In this document: positions 11,312-23,859 of the stretch, one piece after another
Numbering within the stretch: the first letter of the stretch is position 1
Layout: each line of letters begins with the position of its first letter
NCBI RefSeq assembly: GCF_023091745.1
Contig: NC_068910.1
Location: 7,166,272-7,230,271 of the forward strand
Direction: 5' to 3'
Source: Budorcas taxicolor
Lineage: Eukaryota > Chordata > Mammalia > Artiodactyla > Bovidae
DNA: 64,000 nucleotides
The notes under the pieces: model-generated
What the model saw: only the letters and a program-made list of their open reading frames with translations
Told to the model about the DNA's origin: nothing
The model's database searches: none
Program-made: the position numbers and the translations under genes

Positions 11312-12839
11312 ACCTTTAACCTACCACACTCATCAGAGACTAGCAAGGAACGTGTAATGAGAAGCTGCTATCAAATAATGAGTAAAAATTTTGTACATTT
11401 TCTAAACACTGAAGTCTTTAAGATGAGTAAAGTTAAAAAAGAGTAGCATCAAATATTTAATTTAAGGATAATGAAGAAAGCATTATCATCAGATGAGTTA
11501 AAAAAAAATTCAAGACTTGATAGCTAACAGTATAGCTACCAGAACCTAATTTCCAAGAATCGTGATGAGTGTTTTCATAACTTTCCTTTGCTTAGTGGTA
11601 CTTAAAATCTTCATCTATTAGCAAAAATCAATCAATCACTAGGGGATGGTTAGAAAATTATGGAATATCCATATCTAAAATATTGTGACATTACCAACAG
11701 TTGGATTTAACTTGTGAATTGATATTTGACAACATGAAAACATGTTTATGATATAAATTTAAGTGCAGATATACAACTATATTATAAGATAGTCCTAAGT
11801 TTATGTATGTATAAGTGACTCAGCCTCCAGATAATTGTTGAGAGAGGTATAAAGAGGAACCATTTAATGTATTCCCAGCAACACTGGACCGTTAAAATAA
11901 TTAAAAAAAAATACACCTGGGGAAGGCTGTGTTCTGCCTTTCTGTCAAGTTCATTAGGCATAGATTACATTATATTCTGTTTTAAACCAGAGAGTAAATT
12001 CTCTCACCACATTGGGCAGGTGTGGTAAATGTTCTGACATGATAAAAAAGAAACTCCTAATTTTACTCATCTCCAAAGCTGAAAGTTGAAGAGTTGAAGC
12101 CCTTTTGACCTTCTCAGAATGACTAAATGTATGTGTGCCTTCTCACTGACAGAGCCTTCCCCGGCTGGGGCCCAGAAAAGGCAATCCTGCTCTGACAGAC
12201 ACGAGATATGCATACACGTAACACGAGGGCAGAGCTGTTTAAATCTGTGGCATCCAGTAAATGTTCACAGAATGTCCTCTCACCCTCCAGAAGGGCGGCC
12301 AAGCCTGTGCTGCTACCAGAAGACCAGGACTGACTGCAAGAAACTCAATCCTTCTCCGGCGGTGGCCCTTTCTCAGTGTGCGAAGAAAAAGAAACTCCAC
12401 ATTCATTTATAATTTCCAAGAGGCCTGCCTCTTCCATGCGACAGGTAAAAAAATTCTCACCGTGTTAAAAACCTCTTTCCTGATGTGATGATTACAGTAT
12501 GATGCTCGGTGACCACTGAAAAGACCGACGTAGAGCCACAGGCACCAACAAGGAAGGTCTCCAGGCTTCACTGTGCAGGAAGGAAGCTAGAGCCAGAGCA
12601 GCAGGACCAGAGAATCCACACACATTTGCACATAAAAATACATGTGTGCACACACATGTGCCTGCCCAAGCAAAAAGTAAAGGCTCAGGATGAACACGCA
12701 CCGAGCTCTCAATGACAAGTATGTATGAGGAGCTAGGAAAGGAATGGAATGAAAGGGAAATTTAACTTTTCTTACTTTAGATATTTCTGACTTTTCTGAA
12801 TTCTCTTTAAAGCAGAAGATAGTCACTTACTTCTCAAGT
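11312..12839. other. No gene recognised
   Basis: AT-rich unique DNA. The part around 11640-11830 resembles an old degenerate LINE but could not be assigned. Several 70-100-codon frames near 12119-12826 overlap on both strands and match nothing known. Confidence 0.4.
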
Positions 12840-13412
12840 AATTTTTAAAAGAAAGCAAGATGGCCTCATATACTCCCGGTAGAAATGTAAATATGGTACA
12901 GTTCACTTGAAGACAATCGGGCGGTTCCTCAAAAGCTACAGAGTTACCGTGTGACCCAGCCATTCCGCTCAGAGCTGTGCACACAAGAACACATGAAATA
13001 TCTACAGGCATAAAGACACGGATGTCTAGGGAAGCGTTACCTGTAAAAACCGAACAGTGGAAGCAGCTGAAATGCCCTCTAACTAGGGACTGGATGACGG
13101 GCTTAACTGGATACTCAACAGGACTAAACAGCTGCTGCCACACACAACGGCGTGCGTAAATCTCAGAACACCAAAGCTGAGTCAAAGAAGCCAGGCCAAA
13201 ATAGAATACATGCTATACGTTTCAATTTATCTAAGATTCTAGAAATTGAAACCAAACAATGAGGGACAGCAGCTTGGTGCTGGAATGGGGAGGGGTGAGT
13301 GGTCAGGTTCACAAAGGGCACATGGGAATTTGGGGGATGAGGGAAAGCTCATCACCTTCACGTAGAGACAGGCTCCATGATGCACACTACATCAAAATTT
13401 ATATTCACTTTT
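12840..13412 (+). mobile_element. Old L1 LINE 3' remnant
   Basis: Diverged but recognisable order of L1 ORF2 end blocks: 'gtagaaatgtaaatatggtaca', 'gtgacccagccattccgctc', 'aaaaccgaacagtggaagcag', then a 3' UTR-like part. High divergence points to an ancient family. Confidence 0.6.
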
Positions 13413-13423
13413 ATGCTTTAAAT

Positions 13424-13628
13424 ATGAGCTTCCCAGGTGGCTCCATGGTAAAAAATTTGCCTACCAATAGAGGAAATGTGGGTTTGATCCCTGAGTTGGG
13501 AAGATCCCCTGGAGAAGGAATGGCAACCCACCCCAGTATTCTTCCCTGGGAAACCCCATGGACAAAGGAGACTTCCAAGCTACAGTTCATGGGGTTGCAA
13601 AGAGTCGGACCTGACTGAGCATGCAGGC
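13424..13628 (+). repeat. Bov-tA type SINE
   Basis: Head and Bov-A body are complete. Perfect direct repeat 'atgctttaaat' at 13413-13423 and 13629-13639. Confidence 0.93.
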
Positions 13629-13639
13629 ATGCTTTAAAT

Positions 13640-14193
13640 TGGTTCAATTTATTGCGGCTGATTATATATCTTGATGAATCTGTTTTTTTAAAAAGGCAAT
13701 ACATATTTAATATAGAAAATCTGGCAATTACACAAGAATGAAAGACAAAATTAAATGAACTACTACTTAGCACTTCTTTAGAAAACTCATCTCTGCTAAA
13801 GATAAAGGCTGGTCCCAGTGGAATGGATCCCAAGTTCTGGCCGTGATAGCTCTGGTCATCAGCAGGATTCAGAGGAGCAAATTTCTTTTTGAGTGGATTT
13901 TCCCTAGCTTTCTGCTGAATTTCAGGGCTAAGTGAAATTTGGTTGAAACCATGAGCTTTGTAGAGTTGTGGTAACAAACCATAAATCATTCTGGGTTCCT
14001 TAAGAAACTCTGCAAATCTTAGACAACCAGATGGCTCTTAACAGAGCTGTTTGATTGAATAGTTTTGGAGTGGATTTTTAGCCAAGTGCTGGTTCCAGAT
14101 TCTCAGCATGTAGCAGAAATGTTTAGTGAGTTAAACACACACACAGAGGCACACAATAAATACACGCCCACACAGCTTTTGTTCATTTTGATT
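13640..14193. other. No gene recognised
   Basis: The - strand frame at 13411-13989 (192 codons) is partly made of SINE sequence. Its remaining part resembles no family that I can name. Confidence 0.4.
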
Positions 14194-14202
14194 ACAAAGA
14201 GA

Positions 14203-14417
14203 AGTGTGTGTATGTGTTCAGTAGCTCAGTCAACTGTGCCACCTCACGGACTGTAGCCTCCAGGCTGCTCTGTCCATGGGATTCTCCAGCTAAGAACACT
14301 GCAGTGGGCTTCATTTCCTCCTCCAGGGGCTCTTCCCGACCCAGGGACCAAATCCACGTCTTGAGTCTCTTGCATCGGCAGGTGGGTTTTTTACCACTAG
14401 TAGCACCTGGGAAGCTC
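14203..14417 (-). repeat. Bov-tA type SINE
   Basis: Reverse-complement SINE ending with the head sequence 'gcacctgggaagct'. Direct repeat 'acaaagaga' at 14194-14202 and 14418-14426. Confidence 0.9.
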
Positions 14418-14426
14418 ACAAAGAGA

Positions 14427-16378
14427 ATGAATATGCAACTACATTCACTCAAAATATCTGCAAACGTATCTTTCTTTAAATAATATCGTCCCATTTCACA
14501 GCTAAGGAAACTGAGATTGACTGACTGGCTCAGCCCTCACGCAGTGAAATCCAAAGTAAGCATATAGTATACTTTATATAATATAAAGTACAATAACCAT
14601 CAAAATTTTCCCCTCACACCACAATTTATAAGGTTCTCTAGGTACATTTTGTCTTTGGGCCCTGACAAATGCTCCGCTGTTTAGGTGACTACTATGATAC
14701 AGGCTTCTCCCCACATCTCCCAAACCTGGAAATGAGACTGTCCTCTGATGGCAGGCTACTCAAGTGTAGTCATGGCCCAGCAGCAGGGGCATGACCTGGA
14801 AGCTTGTTAGAAATGCAGGCTCCCAGGCTCCAGGCAGCCCTGCCAACTCGGAATCTGCATTTGAACAAGGTCCCCAGGTGACGGGTAGGCACATTCAAGT
14901 CTGAAACGCCCTCTCATCAAGTCAGCCGTCGAATGATGAGCAGAGATGAGCAGAGTTACTGGGAAGACAGCGTCCCCCACGCAAGCACATTTTGCGTGAT
15001 CCGACTGAAGATCTGAGGCAAGCACATGCCCATTGTAATGGGCTGGTCTGGCAGGGAGGGACAGAGAAACCAGCGTCGTGGAGGCTAGGCTGCCACTGAC
15101 AGACACTGCCAGCATCGCTCAGGGGTGGAGGGCTGTGGCTAAAGGCCAGAGGCAAGGGCCAGGACTGCTGAGCCAGGGACACGTGAGGCATCCAGATCTG
15201 CAGGCAAGGCACGTCGATCATGGGGGACTGTTGGGTTACTGGGATGGGCAGGCTGTGATCCCTTTTCACTGTCAGCCTTCATGAAGACCTTCCTTGAAGA
15301 CAGGGCAAAGAAGATGCCATGTCTGGTATCGAACTAAATCTCCTTTTCGTTTCCAAGTCACATGTGCCTACTCTGTCATGTTTCCCAGAGAACGTGGTCA
15401 ATGTCTGATGGAGGAAGTGGTTGGATGTCACCCTGTGCCCACAAGTTCCATCTGCCCCTGTCAGGGATGGCACACAGGCATGCCAAGGAGCAAACCTCCT
15501 CTCATCTGCAATTCTTAAGGAAATTCAGCCCATTCTGAGTCTACAATAGTTCATACCACAGATGAGCCTCTCCTCAGAGGAAGGTGGCCAGAAGCAATGT
15601 GGATAATGTCTGGAGGAGGCCTGGTAGGAAATGAAGGTCCCAGGTAAGCTTTGTTTCTGGAGCCCTAAAATGTCCATCTCATTGGACTAAAGAGGAATTC
15701 ATGTATGTCTCAACCAGAAAGATGAGGTCACCTCCAACGTCTGGAAGAATGAATCCAAGATGACATGTACATCATCTTCTAACCTCTGCTCTAAAACCAT
15801 TTCCTCCAGGTTTACAATTTGGCTTCTCCTTTGGGTCGGCCCATGGGCAGAGGGAGAGGTTATGCCAACAAAAGCAGATGGACCCCAGGGATGCTTGGCT
15901 TTGTATTTTCCTCCATGTCTTTCCATTCTACAATGCTGCCTCGTTCAATGGGGTGATGAACGAGGGTTAGAGGGCCGTAATGAAGATATTCCTGAGATGA
16001 ATTCTCCCAGACCGGCAGCCTTCTAAGCTCTCACCATCTCTGCAGGGCCCACTCTCAAGCTCAGGCTGGTGGGAGGGACAGGGCAGCATGTTACAAAGAT
16101 GCTCATGAGGCCACATGGGGAGCCGTGTGGTTTGGGGTCAGGAAACCAGGTGCCTGACTGTCAGGCTACACCCACAGACTCAGGCACCACCACCAAGTCA
16201 GGTGTCTCTTGGTTTTGGCAGCTCTGAAATTATGAGTTGACAATCAGATGGCACGGAAGCCTGGAAACAAAGTTATCAGTTAATCAGAAAGGCCTGCTTG
16301 GATGTGGTTTAGATATCCTGAAAGTTAGCACAATGTGGCATTGGGTGGAAATTGCTATGCCCAGGATGAGTGATGGTG
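14427..16378. other. No gene recognised; MIR-like fragment near 14485-14560
   Basis: The 14485-14560 stretch ('cccatttcacagctaaggaaactgag') is the 3' block of an antisense MIR. From 14600 to 16380 the sequence is unique, with moderate GC, and holds several overlapping frames of 65-115 codons on both strands that look like chance. Confidence 0.45.
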
Positions 16379-16412
16379 TATGTGTGTGTGTGTGTGTGTG
16401 TTTGTGTGTGGT
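16379..16412 (+). repeat. (GT)n microsatellite
   Basis: About 14 TG units, slightly interrupted by one TTTG. Confidence 0.93.
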
Positions 16413-17049
16413 TGTGGTTGAAGATAGAGAATCTGGCTTTGTTTTTAACTCTCAGGTGAACAACGAGAGATTCTGACAAATGGAATGACTTTACAATAAC
16501 TTTCTAAAGACAAATAACTGTATGCATACAAAGTCTACTTAACATTTAAGACAAGGGACAAGTTTTTTTCAATGCTACTCTATATAAACACTTGTTAGAA
16601 TCCTAAAATGGTTAATGTTGATTATGCAATTTACTCCTGAACACTCTCGTTGTAAAATAGTCAGTGATTACAGACACAGCTAAATTCCTCCTTAACCACT
16701 TCATACCAATGCCAACTTCTTCCCAGAGGCAAGTAGTGTGGTGGCCATTTGTGTATAAATCTTTCCAAGGCCTTTTCTCTACAGTTATAAACATGAACAC
16801 GTTCCCAGAAACACAGCTAATGTCATTCTGATGTTCTGTTTTGTTTCTATTAGAAATATCATTATATTGAACACATTACCTACAATTTGCTTTGTTCATT
16901 CAGAAACATATTGTGGAGACTTTTTCCTGTTAGTACTTACAGACCCATCTCCTTTCTAACCACTGCATAGTATTCAGCAGAATGCATATGCCATCATTTA
17001 TGTAACCATGTATCTTTATGTAATCTTTATATAATCCTTCCTCAGTGAT

Positions 17050-18805
17050 CAATGCAGAGAAATAGAGGAAAACAATAGAATGGGAAAGGCTAGAGATCTC
17101 TTCAAGAAAATTAGAGATACCAAGGGAACATTTCATGCAGAGATGGGCACAATAAAGGACAGAAATGGTATGGACCTAACAGAAGCAGAATATATTAAGA
17201 AGAGGTGGCAAGAATACACAGAAGAATATAAAAAAAGATATTAATGACCCAGATAACCATGATCTTGTGATCACTTGCCTAGAGCCAGACATCCTGGAAT
17301 ACAAATCAAATGGGCCTTAGCGAGTATCACTACGAACAAAGCTAGTGAAGGTGATGGAATTCCAGTTGGGCTATTTCAAATCCTAAAAGATGATGCTGTG
17401 AAAGAGCTGCACTCAATATGCCAGCAAATTTGGAAAACTCAGCAGTGCCCACAGGACTGGAAAAGGTCAGTTTTCATTCCCATCCCAAAGAAAGGCAATG
17501 CCAAAGAATGCTCAAACTACCACACAATTGCACCCATCTCACATGCTAGCAAAGTAATGCTCAAAATCCTCCAAGAGAGGCTTCAACAGTATGTGAATTG
17601 AGAACTTCCAGATGTTCAAGCTGAATTTAGAAAAGGCAGAAGAACCAGAGATCAAATTGCCAACATCCACTGGATCATCGAAAAAGCAAGAGAAATCAAA
17701 AAAAACACCTATTTCTGCTTTATTGACTACACCAAAGCCTTTGACTGTGTGGATCACAATAAACTGTGGAACATTCTCAAAGAGATGGGAATACCAGACT
17801 GCCTTACCTGCCTCCTGAGAAACCTGTATGCAGGTCAAGAAGCAAGGGTTAGAACCGGACATGGAACAATGGACTGGTTCCAAATTGGGAAAGGAGTACA
17901 TCAAGGCTGTATATTGTCACCCTGCTTATTTAACATATATGCAGAGTACATCATGTGAAATGCCAGGCTGGATGAAGCACAAGTTTGAATCATTGTCAGG
18001 AGAAATATCAATAACCTCAGATACGCAGATGATACCACCCTTACGGCAGAAAGTGAAGAGGAACTAAACAGCCTCTTGATGAAAGTGAGAGAGCAGAGTG
18101 AAGAAGTTGGCTTAAAACTCAATATTCAGAAAACTAAGATCATGGCATACGGTCCATCACCTTATGGCAAACAGATGGGGAAACAATGGAAACAGTGACA
18201 GCAATTATTTTCTTGGGCTTCAAAATCACTGCAGATGGTGACTGCAGCCATGAACTTAAAAGATGCTTGCTCCTTTGAAGTAAAGCTATGACCAACCTAG
18301 ACAGCATATTAAAAAGCAGAGACATTACTTTGCCAACAAAGGTCCGTCTAGTCAAAGCTATGGTTTTTTTTCAGTAGTCATGTATGGATGTGAAAGTTGG
18401 ACCATAAAGAAAGCTGAGCACCAAAGAATTGATGCTTTTGAACTGTGGTGTTGGAGAAGACTCTTGAGAGTCCCTTGGACTGCAAGGAGATCCAACCAGT
18501 CCATTCTGAAGGAGATCAGTCCTGAATATTCACTGGAGGGACTGATACTGAAGCTGAAGCTCCAATACTTTGGCCACCTGATGCGAAGAGCTGACTCACT
18601 GGAAAAGACCCTAATGCTAGGAAGGATTGAAGGCAGGAGGAGAAGGGGATGACAGAGGATGAGATGGTTGGATGGCATCACTGACTCAATGAACATGTGT
18701 TTGAACAAGCACTGGGAGTTGGTGATGGACAGGGAGGCCTGACTTGCTGCAGTCCATGGGGTTGCAAAGAGTCGAACATGACTTAGGGACTGAACTGAAC
18801 TGATG
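17050..18805 (+). pseudogene. BovB LINE, 5'-truncated, reverse transcriptase with frameshifts and stops
   Basis: A 1.75-kb BovB copy in sense orientation. The frames show the RTE-type reverse transcriptase region in pieces: fingers/palm blocks around 17330-17600 (HICQQIWKTQ, FIPIPKKGN), a block with FCFIDYTKAFDCVDH-type sequence near 17715-17760, and the YADD-type catalytic motif near 18020 in another frame. The C-terminal MYGCESWT to LQYFGHLM block is at 18380-18600. In-frame stops and shifts separate these blocks, so the element cannot encode a working protein. It ends with the BovB 3' tail 'ctgaactgaactga'. Confidence 0.92.
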
Positions 18806-18828
18806 TAATTTTGTTTTATTGATGGGAA

Positions 18829-19050
18829 TGTGGGTGGTTTTGGCTCAGACAATAAAGCTTCTGCCTGCAGTGAGGGAGACCCAGGTTCGATCCCTGGGTT
18901 GGGAAGATCCCCTGAAGAAGGAAATGGCAACCCACTCAGTACTCTTGCCTGGAAAATTCCATGGACTGAGAGGCTCCTCAGAGCCTGGTAGGCTACAGTC
19001 CATGGTGTCGCAAAGAGTTGGATACGACTGAGCGACTTCACTTCACTTTC
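18829..19050 (+). repeat. Bov-tA type SINE
   Basis: tRNA-Glu head from 'ggtggttttggctcagacaat' and Bov-A body to 'gagcgacttcacttcacttt'. It lies immediately downstream of the BovB copy. Confidence 0.88.
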
Positions 19051-19410
19051 CATTTTCACCAACACAGGTACCTTTGCTGCAATACCCCCTTGAGAACATG
19101 CACGGATAGTCTCTAAAGGAACCGCTGCAACTTTTGTACATGAACAGATCCTGCCACCATCCCCTCCCAGCATGGCCGAACCACTTCACACACTGAGGAG
19201 CGTGAGACTACCTAGTTTCCCGCCCCAGTGGTCACTACTAAACTCATACAGATTTGCCTGTTTGAAGGGTGGAAATGTTGTTGTTTAACTTGCATGTCCC
19301 TGATGACCACTTAGAGCATCTTTTCAGGTGTTTTTCTTTCCTCATCTGGGAGCTGCCTCTTCATATTTTTGCACATTTTAGATTTTGGGTTGTCTTTTTC
19401 TTTTGAGTTT

Positions 19411-20765
19411 GTAGGAGCAGAACATCTTTTCAAAGAGAAACTGCAAAAGCAAGTAGCAAAAGACAGTTTGTTTGACTGCAAAAAGCTATAAAGGCACCTG
19501 CTGGCGGAGAAATGGAGGGAACAAAAAGCCTGTGGTGTGTGCGTGCGTGCATGGGTTTTTTTCCATAGCGTGACTTTAACACCCACACATGTTTAGTAAA
19601 CGGAGTGAAGCCCCCAAAGATTGCAACGGCAAAGATGAAAGACAGAAAAGTGAGGTAGTTCTGCCAGATGCTTAATAATAAGGGTGATTTCCAGCCAACA
19701 GCTGTGGGCTGGTTTCGCAGGCTGGCTTTCACGGGCTGCAGGGGCTTGGTCTGTGGCCCGAGGACCAACTCTTTCCTGCAGGAATCTTTCCTCTGGTGGG
19801 AGCTGGGGATCCGGGCTCCTGCTCATCCGTTGCCCACCTAAGGAAGTGACATCAGTCTGTGGCCCCTGTCTGGGGTTATCTGAGGGGCTCATCGACGCTG
19901 CTAGTGGTGACAGAGGCAGAGGAGCAACCAGGTGGCAGCAAGGGGTTGGCAGACCCAGGCTCACCGACTTGCTCTCAACCGCAGGGGAACTTATCTCCAC
20001 AGGGCATCTTCCTGGGTGAAAGCTGAAGCCTGGGGGCTTGAGAGAATGGGCACTTGTGGGGCACAGAGGGGCCGAGGAGGAAGGGGGTAGGGGACCCAGC
20101 TTCTCTGCAGCTGGTTCTGCTGTGTCTGTGGATGAGGTCGTGGATAAACCGCCATAGTTTACCCATAAGGATAAACCCCAAAGATGGGGTGTGGTGTGGG
20201 CTGAAGAGCTGGGTCTGTGTGACATCATCCCTCGAGCCCTCTGTCGTCAAATCTTGTTTAAAAAGATTGGAGAGGAAAGGCTCCGGCCATTTTTCTTTCG
20301 GAAGACAGGTCTGGAGTGGGCTGTGTTTCCAGCCTTTGCGAACGTGGCTAATAAGGCAAGGCTGTCGCTGAGGAGGTTTGAATTGCTTTCTTTTCTTTTT
20401 TATAGAGTCTTGCTCATAATAATTCTCTGTTTCTCCTCCCAAAGCTCCTGTAGTAGATATTTTACCAAGTCCCCCTAACTCTGGAATACTTCCCCAAACC
20501 CACTCACTTTACTCCATCCCCAAATTCAAACAGAAACAAACCCTTCCTGCCTCTGGGCATTCCTGAAGCCATTCATGACTCCTAATATCATGCCTTCTCT
20601 CCCAAGATCTCCTCCACTCAGGCTTTCATGTAACCCCCTGAAGGACTATCCGTTGCTTAACACTCAAAGGGTAACAGGACCTTGTGAAGACAGGTAGCTT
20701 CTCTCCCCCCGCTTGCAGAAGTGTCTTTCTCCATTTCCCTTTATCTCCGTTATTCCTCCATTGCA
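19411..20765. other. No gene recognised
   Basis: Unique sequence with frames of 211 codons (19593-20228, - strand) and 155 codons (19975-20442, - strand). Both are rich in Ser, Pro and Arg, lack any domain that I know and overlap frames on the other strand. I treat them as chance frames. A fragment near 20520-20640 resembles the L2 LINE 3' region. Confidence 0.4.
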
Positions 20766-20800
20766 TGAGTGCACACATACACACACACACGCACACACAT
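20766..20800 (+). repeat. Imperfect (CA)n microsatellite
   Basis: CA units with single T and G interruptions. Confidence 0.9.
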
Positions 20801-23800
20801 ATTTAGCTCATGACATTTTCTTATTCTGTCTTAGATTATTTGTAATTTGTTTTATCTTATGCCGCAGACAGTGAAGTCATCCATTCATGGATTCTATGAG
20901 TATCTGTAAGGGGTCACCACATGCCAGAGACTGCTCTACCCTTGTGTTTCTTATTATTCGCTCCTGTCTTCCTTCTTCATTCATAATCCTTCTGCCTCCC
21001 TCTTGCTCCTACATCCTCGTTTTCAGGGACATTTTTCTCTAAGGAACCAAAACTACCTCCTGAAATTATCAGCCACTGAAAAGCCCTCAGGCTTTCTGCA
21101 GCCCTCTGTGGGTGGAGGGAGGTGAACGGCTGAGCAGTCTTATGCTATGCTTAAGCCACGTTGCTCTCCCATGTCTGCTGGTAGGTCCTTTATTTACTGC
21201 ATGTCTGCCTGACAGGTCTGTCTGCAGGACACAGACATTTTGCTTTGGGGACTGTATATTTTATAACTGCACCTTAGCGGAAGCCTCTTGCCATCTCAGG
21301 CAACGGCTCTTCCTTTCCATACGTCAGCCTACATGTCACCTCCTCAGAGAAGACTTCCCTGTTTGCCCATCGGAAGTAGCCCCATCCTCTCCCTTTTCAC
21401 GACCCAGCCACCCTCGATGACAATCACCTTGTGTGGGAGATGAATGTCATTGATGTTCCCAGTTAATGGTCTCCCTCCTTCCACATCCTTTAAGATGGAG
21501 TTTGCAGCTGTTTCCACCAAGAGGTAGAGTCTGTTTGCATCCCCCCAACCCCCTGAATCTACGCTGACCATGTGCCTTGCTTTGACTAACAGAACGTGAC
21601 AGAAGTGATGGTGTGTTAGCTCGGAGCCCAGATCTTCAGAAGCCTTGTGTCCTTCTGCTCCCAAGTGTTCTCTCTCGCCTTCTCTCCCTCCTGCTGTTCT
21701 CCCCTCCCTGCCTCTCTCTCTCTTAGAACCTAACCATCAGCATGTGCACAAACCCAGGCGACTCAGGGGGAGGATGGGAGACCACTCAGATGAGAGCTAT
21801 GTTCATCCTAGCCAGCCAGCCCCTCATCAACTTGTTAGCTGATCAGACACATGAGTAGACCCAGCTCAAGTTATCTGAGGTTGCCAGGGATGAGAAGAAC
21901 TGGCCAGCAGAGCCCAGCTTACATTGCAACTTACGGAATCATGAATTAAGTGACAACCAATGCTTTAAGCCACTAAATTATGCAGTGGTTCCTTAGGCAC
22001 TTCTTGCTTATTTCCTTTAGAGCCCTTCTTGGGAAACTCGGTTAGCTCCTCAAAGACTCAGCTTCGTTATATTTCAAAAGGACACCACACCTTATCTTGT
22101 AGCCTTCTATGTGATTTAGATAAGATGATGTTGTAAAGCTCTTGGCACAACTAGGAGCTCAGGACATTTATTTATGTCCTTTTTCTCTGGAGAAGAGTGG
22201 AGAGTCTCAGTCAAGAGAATGTCTGAGCCATTCTCCTCCAAGAAAGCCCTCAGAGGCCTTGGAACCATTAAGAAGAAATGTTATTAGGAAGGGGACCCAG
22301 GGTGAGATAGTGAAGCAAGCCTGTTAAGTGGGTTGAATTTGGTCGATAAGTCCTGCATTGTCATTTAACAGATTTCTCTGCAGTGTTTAGAAGAGAAATT
22401 GTTTATCACAAGAAGGGCCAGTACTTTTGCTTTGGTGCCTCCCAAATGCCAAGCTCTCGGATAGCGACATTCATAGCAACCTTATGGAACAGATATTAAC
22501 GTACTGTCTTACAAAAGAGGAAACTGAGGCTTTGAGACAAAGGCCACCCTGTAAGTAAGTGTAGAACTGGACAGACCTCAGTCATGGCCGTGACACGAAG
22601 TACCTTCACTAGAAAGTACTGCTCACTGGGCACATGCGGAGTGCTAGGCCCTTCTCGGCTCCTTTTATATACTAGCTTTTTTTTATCCTCACAGCAGTTG
22701 GGGGGGCTACGGGTGGAGGGGGGTACCGTCACCACATTTCAGAAATAAGTCTCTTGCCCCAGGTCACACAGGCATGGCGGTCATCCCAACCTTGTTCTAG
22801 TGGGAGACAGTTTTCACCCTCTTCCATGACCATTCCCAGGGATGGAGGAAGGTCAAGATATTAAGTCAACAGTGAGTTTAAAACAAAAAGAGAAGTGAGC
22901 TAAATCTTTGAGGCCAACAGAAAGGAAGGGCAGGTCGTCACAGAGCAACTTGAAGGACAGCGGAGTGGGAGGTGGCTTACCTCCAGCCTCTTGGCAGAGC
23001 CCCACGCATGCAGGATGGTGGGAGCCCAGAGAGCAGCTGTCTCCCTCTGGAGTCATCTCGAATGTGGGGGGAAAGGCCTCATCAACACAAGGGTGAGGGG
23101 AAGGAATGTGAGCCCCAGGTCCCACAGCGTAGGTACTGAAACACAGATTCCAAGTTGAAAAGATCGCAAGCAGATGTCTTTCCTGCAAATGCCTCAGAAC
23201 CTTGGATGTGCTGTTTGCCTGTTTTGCAAATTTGCGTTGTGCTGAATACTCACTCACATCTCTAGGCCACAAGACTCAAGTTTGGGAAAGCTGCTACACA
23301 TTGTTTTGGGGACATATTTTTTCAAATGTGGCTGATTTTGAAAAGCGGGTTGTTCTCAGAAGGAAACCTGTGGCCAATCTGAAGCCTGGGATGGGGTCTT
23401 AATCCATGTTTCTCTCTGCCCAGCAGGTAGGAACTCGGTAAGTGTCTGTGTGGTCCACACGTGAGAGACTCTACAGAGAGAGCATCAGACTGGAGGCCTC
23501 AGGTCAGCAGCCCCCACGGAGAAGTGCTTCTCCAGGCCTCTGTGACAGAGACTCGATCTTTGATGTGGTTGCTCTGATGTGGCCATTTTGAAACTGGGGA
23601 CATTTTGACACAGCTATTTTAAAGCTGTGGAAAATTTCTGACTTTTTAAAAACACCACCTTCAAGCTTCTGAAAAAATTAGCAGGTACCAACGCAGTGTG
23701 GGCTCGGGGACACGGTGAGGATCAACATCATAGAGAAAACTGAGAGGGGGACGAGGCTGGGGAGGAGGGGCCTATTTTTTGTTTACATTTCATATAGGAA

Positions 23801-23859
23801 AAGAGTTGAAAGTTTAACGGACTGATTTTTAGGGTTGCAAAAAGCCTCCAAGTTAAAAA
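20801..23859. other. No gene recognised; old repeats
   Basis: L2-like block at 21275-21420 ('catgtcacctcctcagagaag'). An unclassified ancient repeat spans about 21460-22010 and ends 'ctttaagccactaaattatgcag'. An antisense MIR-like block lies at 22490-22780 ('caaaagaggaaactgaggc'). The remainder is unique, and no exon was recognised. Confidence 0.5.

Larger units (their letters stand above)
16580..19410 (-). mobile_element. Old L1 LINE remnant, split by BovB and a SINE
   Basis: Left (16580-17045) and right (about 19051-19410) parts read as reverse complement of L1 ORF2 end sequence, with blocks such as 'gcatagtattc' and 'atgcatatgccatcatttatg' on the left and 'agcatcttttcaggtgt' on the right. 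The BovB at 17050-18805 and the SINE at 18829-19050 lie inside. The assignment of the right part is less sure. Confidence 0.5.

Noticed and set aside
13411..13989. 192-codon - strand frame
   Set aside because: Part of it is antisense SINE sequence, and the rest shows no family resemblance.
18358..19173. 271-codon - strand frame
   Set aside because: It reads the antisense of a BovB 3' end and the adjoining SINE. It is repeat-derived.
19593..20228. 211-codon - strand frame
   Set aside because: No known domain, Ser/Pro-rich, overlapped by frames on the other strand. No splice or promoter context.
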